11,487 bases of DNA from Cymbomonas tetramitiformis (lineage: Eukaryota > Chlorophyta > Pyramimonadophyceae > Pyramimonadales > Pyramimonadaceae): assembly GCA_001247695.2 (NCBI GenBank), contig LGRX02027143.1, positions 1-11,487 on the forward strand. Reading direction: 5' to 3'. Shown piece by piece: positions 6,860 to 11,487 of the stretch; the first letter of the stretch is position 1, and every line of letters begins with the position of its first letter. Under the pieces are notes generated by a model. That model did not search any database, was not told the origin of the DNA, and worked only from the letters and a program-made list of their open reading frames with translations. A program made the translations under genes and the position numbers.

Positions 6860-6992
6860 GCGCATGCGCATTTTCAAAGCTTTGCAAGTTAGCGGTTTGG
6901 CGAAACTGCTCACAAGTTTGTCAGTTGTTTAGTAACACCTAGTTACTAAAATCTTCTATATACTTATACTCTCAATACTTATCGAGAAAAAA
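6860..6992 (+). promoter_or_regulatory. Probable promoter of the plus-strand unit
   Basis: After the last large hairpin comes the palindrome GCGCATGCGC (6860-6869), similar to the animal NRF-1 site. Next is the inverted repeat TTAGTAAC-ACCTA-GTTACTAA (6929-6949), then TATATA (6957-6962), 30 bases before the ATG at 6993, whose context is AAAAAAATGG. That spacing implies a very short leader if the box is used. The order palindrome, inverted repeat, TATA, ATG fits a eukaryotic core promoter. Confidence 0.5.
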
Positions 6993-7175
6993 ATGGCCAG
7001 TCGTGGAAATAAAGCGCTTTCAAGAGCCTTCGGCGCGGAAGCGCAACCCAAGCGGAGCAAAGTCTCTCTGTTCCCCCCTCGCCTAGGATGCGTGGTGCCC
7101 GATTGCCCGCACATTGGAAAGGCACCACTGGTCGAAGTGCAGGCGACGAAGTGCACTCTATGCCAGGGCTTTTTC
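6993..7175 (+). CDS. N-terminal part of the zinc-finger dioxygenase (first frame)
   Basis: This is the ATG with the best context and promoter position. The frame encodes a basic start (MASRGNKALSRAFG...KRSK) and then GCVVPDCPH and CTLCQGFF. From the T-run at 7170-7174 onward it loses coding character. The -1 frame there begins HRGC, so a shift completes C-x2-C-x4-H-x2-C, the same spacing as CRICKRGFHGRC further on in the downstream frame. I therefore treat this as the true 5' end of the dioxygenase gene, separated by a one-base deletion, an assembly error or a -1 frameshift. The first-frame reading after 7175 (to 7604) is Arg/Gln-rich repeat translation and is not real. Confidence 0.65.
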
Positions 7176-8956
7176 ACAGGGGTTGCGGCACGGAATCTCC
7201 GCAGTACAAAGGGGAATGCAAGCGCTGCGGGGACATTACCCGCGAGCACTGCCTGTTTTGCGGGAAGGGTGCAGCGCAGGGCGCTCCTGTGGGCCCCGCC
7301 TGCAGAATTTGTAAACGCGGGTTTCACGGCCGTTGCGCGGTTGGCATCGGGGTGGAGATGGACGATATGGCTTCTTGCCATCGGTCCAACTGTAAAGGCC
7401 CGTTTCACGGGCTGTACAAAACGGAACCTGCGTTTTTTGACAAGCAGCCCTCCGGCTCATTGGCCTTGCCAGCACAGGAGGCAGCACCAGGGGAGGCGAT
7501 CGCGGGAGGGGATGCTGCACAGCAGGCGGCAGGGGAGGCGATCGCGGCAGCAGGAGGGGAGGCAGCGGAGGCAGGAGCGGTCCCCATGCCTATGCTTTTC
7601 ATGACGATAGGAGAAGGGGAGGCGTCAGAGGAGGAAGCACAGGAGGCAGCAGAGCAGGCAGCAGGGGAGGCGAATGCGGCAGCAGGAGGGGAGGCTGCAC
7701 AAAAGCCAGCACAGCAGGCAGCAGGGGAGGCGCATGCGGCAGCAGGAGGGGAGGCTGCACAGGTGCCAGCACCTGTGCAGGCAGCAGGGGAGGCGCATGC
7801 GGCAGCAGGAGGGGAGGCTGCACAGAAGCCAGCACAGCAGGCAGCAGGGGAGGCGCTCGCGGCAGCAGGAGGGGAGGCTGCACAGGAGCCAGCACCTGTG
7901 CAGGCAGCAGGGGAGGCGCATGCGGCAGCAGGAGGGGAGGCTGCACAGAAGCCAGCACAGCAGGCAGCAGGGGAGGCGATCGCGGCAGCAGGAGGGGAGG
8001 CTGCACAGGTGCCAGCAGGGGAGGCGAAGGAGGCAGGATCTGCAGAGGAGCCTGGGGGGCAGGATCCTGCTTCGAGGGTACAGCCTTCCCTGCTGTACCC
8101 TCCTGATTGGCAAGCGCAGCTGGAAACAGCCGGCTATTTCGTCGCTTATATGCAAGATGAAGCGGACCTGGACAGCCTGCACAAGGAGTTTCACAAAGGG
8201 TACCAGACGAACAAAGTGAAGCAGAACTTCATGGAGTGCTATGAGAAAGGGGTGAAGGTTCACTCGACACCGGACGATCACCGGTTCATTGTCGACGTGG
8301 AGGAGAAGACAGGGTTGATGAATCGGTTGGAGGCGTTGGGGGGGGATGTGCTGGGAAAGCTGGGGGAGGTGGATAGCAGGGACCTAGAAATGCGCTCTGG
8401 AATTATGGCACGGACGTGCCTTATGACGCACGGCGGAGCGGAGCGGCAAGGGAGGCACTACGACGAGGGGGAGTACGGAGTGCTCACGGTGTACACGGAG
8501 GAGTATCAGTTTGTGGTGTACCCTGGGTCGCACAAGATGAAGGTGGGGGAATCCCATGAGGGCAGGGGGTTGGCGGGGGTAACACTCTTCTTGAATGCGA
8601 GGAGTGTGGTGGTGTTTCATGGGAGGTTGGTGCATTGCGGGGCGGAGTTCAAGCACACGGGGTGGCCGCGCTGGTCCGTACACTTTTACATCGACTTGGT
8701 GGGAGCGAACCCGCCGGAGAACGTGACGTTTCCGGTACAGGCCTTGTCCGGTCCGCTCTCGCGGATACAGGCCGTGGACTCACGACAGCTGCTGCCTAAT
8801 CCGCCGATGACAAAATATTATTTTAGAGCTTTGTATGAGGAGATGAACTACTGCGTGGCGATAAATTGTAATTCTCCCACGATCGCCTGGACCCTCCACG
8901 AGAAGGTGAGCCTGCGGAATAGTCTTCGGGGGATATGGCGTTTGGGAGGGTGGTGA
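7088..8956 (+). CDS. Zinc-finger 2-oxoglutarate/Fe(II) dioxygenase-like protein
   Basis: This frame is 622 codons from the ATG at 7088, but real coding probably begins at 6993 and enters this frame near 7172. The order is: treble-clef/PHD-like Cys/His modules (res. ~30-108: HRGC, CKRCGD, HCLFCGKG, CRICKRGFHGRC, CHRSNCKGPFHG); an Ala/Gly/Glu repeat linker (~130-315); a globular part (~330-590). The latter has the double-stranded beta-helix oxygenase signature: RHYDEGEYG gives H457-x-D459, VVVFHGRLVHCG gives the distal H516, and PRWSVHFYI gives R528-x-S for 2-oxoglutarate. These spacings fit PhyH-like or TET/JBP-like dioxygenases; which subfamily is unclear. Substrate unknown; with the zinc fingers and transposon setting, a nucleic-acid or chromatin substrate is inferred. 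It overlaps the next frame by 22 bases. Confidence 0.75.
   Translation: MRGARLPAHWKGTTGRSAGDEVHSMPGLFHRGCGTESPQYKGECKRCGDITREHCLFCGKGAAQGAPVGPACRICKRGFHGRCAVGIGVEMDDMASCHRSNCKGPFHGLYKTEPAFFDKQPSGSLALPAQEAAPGEAIAGGDAAQQAAGEAIAAAGGEAAEAGAVPMPMLFMTIGEGEASEEEAQEAAEQAAGEANAAAGGEAAQKPAQQAAGEAHAAAGGEAAQVPAPVQAAGEAHAAAGGEAAQKPAQQAAGEALAAAGGEAAQEPAPVQAAGEAHAAAGGEAAQKPAQQAAGEAIAAAGGEAAQVPAGEAKEAGSAEEPGGQDPASRVQPSLLYPPDWQAQLETAGYFVAYMQDEADLDSLHKEFHKGYQTNKVKQNFMECYEKGVKVHSTPDDHRFIVDVEEKTGLMNRLEALGGDVLGKLGEVDSRDLEMRSGIMARTCLMTHGGAERQGRHYDEGEYGVLTVYTEEYQFVVYPGSHKMKVGESHEGRGLAGVTLFLNARSVVVFHGRLVHCGAEFKHTGWPRWSVHFYIDLVGANPPENVTFPVQALSGPLSRIQAVDSRQLLPNPPMTKYYFRALYEEMNYCVAINCNSPTIAWTLHEKVSLRNSLRGIWRLGGW
7658..8017 (+). 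repeat. Tandem repeat encoding AAGEAxAAAGGEAAQ units
   Basis: Six units of AAGEAxAAAGGEAAQxPA alternate between 20 and 21 residues (ending QQ or PVQ), so the higher-order DNA period is 123 bp. Related single units lie upstream near 7523. All changes keep frame. It encodes a presumably disordered acidic Ala/Gly linker between the zinc-finger and dioxygenase parts. The repeat generates long spurious Leu/Pro frames on the minus strand. Confidence 0.85.
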
Positions 8957-10539
8957 CGCACGAGAAGCACCCGAGCAAGTGCTGGATTGCGGGCCCCGCG
9001 GTGAAACCTGGGAAACCGCAGAACGGGGTGGGTTGCTGGGTGTATGGGCCGTGGAGTCTGGAGGGGGCGGAGTCAGGAGAGCGTCGTTTGGTGCTGTTCC
9101 GAGTGAGCAGCCTCACGGCTAAAGGCGAGAAAAGGATGCAAAGTATGATCGCGGAGGAGGCAAGGAAGGAGGCTGCTGATCTTCTGCTGGAAGCCTGCAA
9201 GTGCTTTCAGGAGGCGCACAAGGCGGGCACTTTTGAGCAGGTCGCCAGCTTCAATCGCCACTGGAAGAAAGAAGAAGACTTTCTGGCTGGTGAGCTGAAG
9301 CCGGTGTATGGGGGGCCAGCGGATGCTGTCCCGAAAACGGGTGCATCGGCGGAGGCCAAGAAGTCGGCCAGAAAGCGGGAGGAGGTGGCGAGGCAGCAGG
9401 CGGCGGCGAAGGAGGCAGCCACACAGAAGGCTGCAGCGGACAAGAAAGCAGCAGCGGAGGCAGCCAAGGTTGCAGCGAAGAAGGCAGAGCAGCAGGCGAA
9501 GGCAAAGGCAGCAGCGGAGGCAAAGGCAGCAGCGGCGGCTGCTCAGAAGGCAACAGCAGCTGCTGCTGAGAAGGCAGCGAAGGAGGCAGCAGCAGCTGCT
9601 GCTGCTCAGAAGGCAGGGAAGAAGGCCAAGGCAGGGAAGGTGGCAGGGACGAAGAGGAGTGCGGATGAGGCAGCAGCAACTACCACGAGAACCAGATCCA
9701 AGAGGCAGGTTGGTCCCCGTGCGGTTCCGGTGGGGTCGCAAGAGACGTTGCCAACACCCATTGCTACTGCTACGGAGGAGGCAGGGTGGGAGGAGGATAT
9801 GTTTTCTCCGTTGGAGCCCCTGCATCTGTGGCAAGGCACGCCATCGGAGGAAACCAGGTCGGTGAGCGTCGGCAGGGAGGAGGGGGCGGCAGGCCTGATG
9901 GAACTGGTGTCACAGGCGGAGGACGTGACAGCAAGTCAGGAAATACTGCGGGAGATCGCTGACGTGAAAGCAAAGCTGCAACTTGCTAAACTGAAGCGAG
10001 AGTTGGCAGAGCTTGAAACACAGCCTGAACCCGAACCACCTGTCGTCGCCCATGCGAAACCCGCCGAATCCGCGGCGACGATTGCTGCCGAATCCGCGCC
10101 GACGATTGCTGCCGAGACTGCGCCGCCGATTGCTGCCGATACTGCGCTGCCGGTAGCGTCTGAGCCTCCCGTGGCTGGTATGGGCTTTGGCGTGGCTCCG
10201 ATGCCGGCGGCGTGGTATCAGACTGGGAACCCCTTTCTTTCTCAGGGACCGGCTGGCAACAACCCTCTGGTTCAGCTTGCGCAATTGCAAGGATTGGGGC
10301 TTGGACAGCAATATGCGAGCCCCTTTCCGGGGGGAAGCATGAACAGCCTGATGTTGCAGGCGCAACCGCACGGGGTGGAGCCAACCATGTCTGTCACCAT
10401 GTCTGTGAACCAGGTGCAACTGTTGCGTGCTGCTATGCTGGGCAGCAACCAAGGAGGTGGCCAGCCTAATCTAAGCCATACGAGCCTGAATTTTGATGAG
10501 TTTTGCAATGTGCTGGGGCCACGCTTTGGGCGGCGGTAG
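8935..10539 (+). CDS. Ala/Lys-rich coiled-coil protein, possible C-terminal part of the dioxygenase
   Basis: This is a 534-codon frame. Residues 1-65 look globular (GRVVTHEKHPSKCWIAG...GVGCWVYGPW...RRLVLFRVSSL), perhaps a small beta-barrel reader. Residues 66-120 are helical. Residues ~135-235 form a long Ala/Lys/Glu helix; a basic segment follows (TKRSADEAAATTTRTRSKRQ), nuclear-type. Residues ~330-362 are a heptad-like coiled coil (ILREIADVKAKLQLAKLKRELAELE), then Ala/Pro repeats (SAPTIAAETAPPIAAD) and a Gln/Gly/Met-rich tail ending FDEFCNVLGPRFGRR. The ATG lies inside the dioxygenase frame, 22 bases before its end, with no promoter space. It is therefore probably translated as a fusion through a -1 shift or spliced form, or the pair was split by a one-base loss. 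Possible roles are multimerisation or DNA/chromatin binding; no family is recognised. Confidence 0.65.
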   Translation: MAFGRVVTHEKHPSKCWIAGPAVKPGKPQNGVGCWVYGPWSLEGAESGERRLVLFRVSSLTAKGEKRMQSMIAEEARKEAADLLLEACKCFQEAHKAGTFEQVASFNRHWKKEEDFLAGELKPVYGGPADAVPKTGASAEAKKSARKREEVARQQAAAKEAATQKAAADKKAAAEAAKVAAKKAEQQAKAKAAAEAKAAAAAAQKATAAAAEKAAKEAAAAAAAQKAGKKAKAGKVAGTKRSADEAAATTTRTRSKRQVGPRAVPVGSQETLPTPIATATEEAGWEEDMFSPLEPLHLWQGTPSEETRSVSVGREEGAAGLMELVSQAEDVTASQEILREIADVKAKLQLAKLKRELAELETQPEPEPPVVAHAKPAESAATIAAESAPTIAAETAPPIAADTALPVASEPPVAGMGFGVAPMPAAWYQTGNPFLSQGPAGNNPLVQLAQLQGLGLGQQYASPFPGGSMNSLMLQAQPHGVEPTMSVTMSVNQVQLLRAAMLGSNQGGGQPNLSHTSLNFDEFCNVLGPRFGRR

Positions 10540-10776
10540 GTAGGACATAATGTGTTTGTTACGTATTGTTAATGTTATTTTAGAGTATTGCTAGTGTTGG
10601 TGTGCTTTCATGCTTGCAATATTTATGCACATGGTTGCATGCATGCATGGTGTGCTTTCATGCTTGCATTCATTCTTGCAATATATTGTGGCATGTTGAT
10701 AACTTTTTACATGTTATAATTGCCGAACACCACGGTTCGAACGTGCACGCACTTGATTCCGATGTTATTATGAATA
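10540..10776. other. AT-rich 3' region with a 20-bp direct repeat
   Basis: The region follows the plus-strand stop and precedes the right flanking array. GGTGTGCTTTCATGCTTGCA occurs at 10599-10618 and again at 10649-10668, exactly 50 bases apart, with GCATGCATGCATGG between. TGCTTGCAAT-like pieces also occur past the minus-strand gene end (about 2780-2850). No canonical AATAAA lies here; one occurs at 10856-10861 in the flanking repeat. Confidence 0.5.
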
Positions 10777-11487
10777 ATTCCCTCTAGCACCCGCGCACTG
10801 AAAATGGCCTGTCCAGGCCCCAGAAACAGTCATTTTCGCCCCCGGCGAGCACCCAAATAAAATTTTCTCATTATTTCTTCGACAAAGTGTTTAGTGAGGG
10901 TCCCCAAAAGATCCCACGAACTTCAAACACGCGATCCCGATCTTATATCCAATTCCTCTAGCACCCGCGCACTCAAAATGGCCTGTCCAGGCCCCAGAAA
11001 CAGCCATTTTGGCCCCCGGCGAGCACCCAAATTAAAATTTCTCATCATTTCATCCACTAAGTAGTTCGTGATGGTCCTTGAAAGGTCCCACGAACTTCAA
11101 ACGCGTGATTTGGTCACCTAACTGAAATCCTCTAGCCCCCGCGCACGCAAAATGGCCCGCTCAGGCCCCAGAAACAGCCATTTTGGCCCCCAGCGAGCAC
11201 CCCAAAAAAATATTCTCATCATTTCTTCCACTAAGTTGCCCGTGATGGTCCTTGAAAGGTCCCACGAACTTCAAACGCGCGATTTGGTCACCTACCTGAA
11301 ATCCTCTAGCCCCCGCCCACTCAAAATGGCCCGAAAACAGCGTTTTTGCCCCCCGGCGAGCACCAAAAAAGAAACCAAAAATTTTTCCTCACGGGGTCTT
11401 ATTATTGCCCTAATAAGGCCTAGTAACTCTCCAAACATCATAAAACCTCCATTTAGATCGATTATGCATTTTCTTGCCGAACTTTTT
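10777..11487. repeat. Right flanking inverted repeat with four ~174-bp units
   Basis: The monomer marker (G/A)GCGAGCAC recurs at 10844, 11018, 11192 and 11355 (steps 174, 174 and 163), in reverse orientation to the left array. Units share CCTCTAGC(A/C)CCCGC, AAAATGGCC...CAGAAACAGCCATTTT, the TCATCATTTCTTCCACTAAG block and CCCACGAACTTCAAAC. The last unit is shorter and diverged. Beyond it, 11395-11487 still aligns with the left flank (reverse complement of AAAAAGTTCG at 11478-11487), so the repeat continues past the window. No gene is seen. AAATAAAATTTTC at 10855-10867 could supply a polyadenylation signal to the plus-strand unit. Confidence 0.85.

Noticed and set aside
7170..7176. Firm call of programmed -1 frameshifting
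   Set aside because: C TTT TTC is not a standard heptamer and I see no clear downstream pseudoknot; deletion or sequencing error is equally good.
7599..8281. Long Leu/Pro/Cys-rich minus-strand frames
   Set aside because: They are the complement of the Ala/Gly/Glu tandem repeat, so the open frame is a by-product of repetition.
8906..8922. Firm call of a 17-nt intron
   Set aside because: It fits GT...AG and frame, but introns this short are known only in unusual lineages; kept as one option.
9073..9865. Arg/Gln-rich plus frame and Leu/Ser/Pro-rich minus frames
   Set aside because: They are shadows of the Ala/Lys coiled-coil segment in other frames.
10602..10787. 61-codon plus frame after the coiled-coil gene
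   Set aside because: It covers the 20-bp direct repeats and AT-rich 3' region; Cys/His abundance comes from TGCATGC repeats.

Overview
The window looks eukaryotic. Gene density is low, and an AT-rich TATA-like box lies 30 bases before an ATG in an A-rich context. There are no operons or ribosome binding sites. The proteins are large, with zinc-finger, low-complexity and nuclear-type basic segments. The host group cannot be named from the sequence; an alga, protist or early-branching animal would all fit.

The main object is a candidate large DNA transposon, roughly 2218 to beyond 11487, built around two divergent transcription units. On the minus strand (6453 to 2880) lie a small CxxC...CxxC protein and a ~1061-aa protein. 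The latter has Cys/His clusters, a basic nuclear-type segment and three spaced acidic motifs (DFSEN, ADGSAAQNK, SHARGEQDAMG) typical of an RNase H-like DDE/D transposase. On the plus strand (6993 to 10539) lies a zinc-finger protein that runs into a 2-oxoglutarate/Fe(II) dioxygenase fold (HYD...H...RWS). An overlapping frame follows, encoding an Ala/Lys-rich coiled-coil protein. Two single-base frame slips (T5 at 7170-7174; the 8923-8953 overlap containing G5) suggest that the plus-strand unit was, or is, one protein of about 1180 aa.

The two units are separated by a 540-bp bidirectional control region. It holds four copies of a 56-bp CpG-rich hairpin at an exact 114-bp period, with small nested hairpins between them. 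The whole assembly is flanked by arrays of a 173-174 bp monomer that are inverted relative to each other: over two copies on the left, four on the right. Homology between the flanks continues outward until the right one is cut by the window end, so the true ends are not seen.

The left 2.2 kb is different. Positions 1-960 hold nothing recognisable. Positions 976-1319 are a MITE-like inverted repeat whose arms carry splice-donor-like sequence. Between 2173 and 1363 there are short minus-strand frames (Pro-rich, acidic tails, an internal duplication). One is preceded by the same 24-bp hairpin leader that precedes the transposase start, which ties this segment to the same element family.

The working idea is a transposase plus a self-encoded oxygenase. 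The oxygenase may act on modified bases or chromatin, for example to keep the CpG-rich control region active. Co-occurrence and motifs are seen in the sequence; that role is inference.
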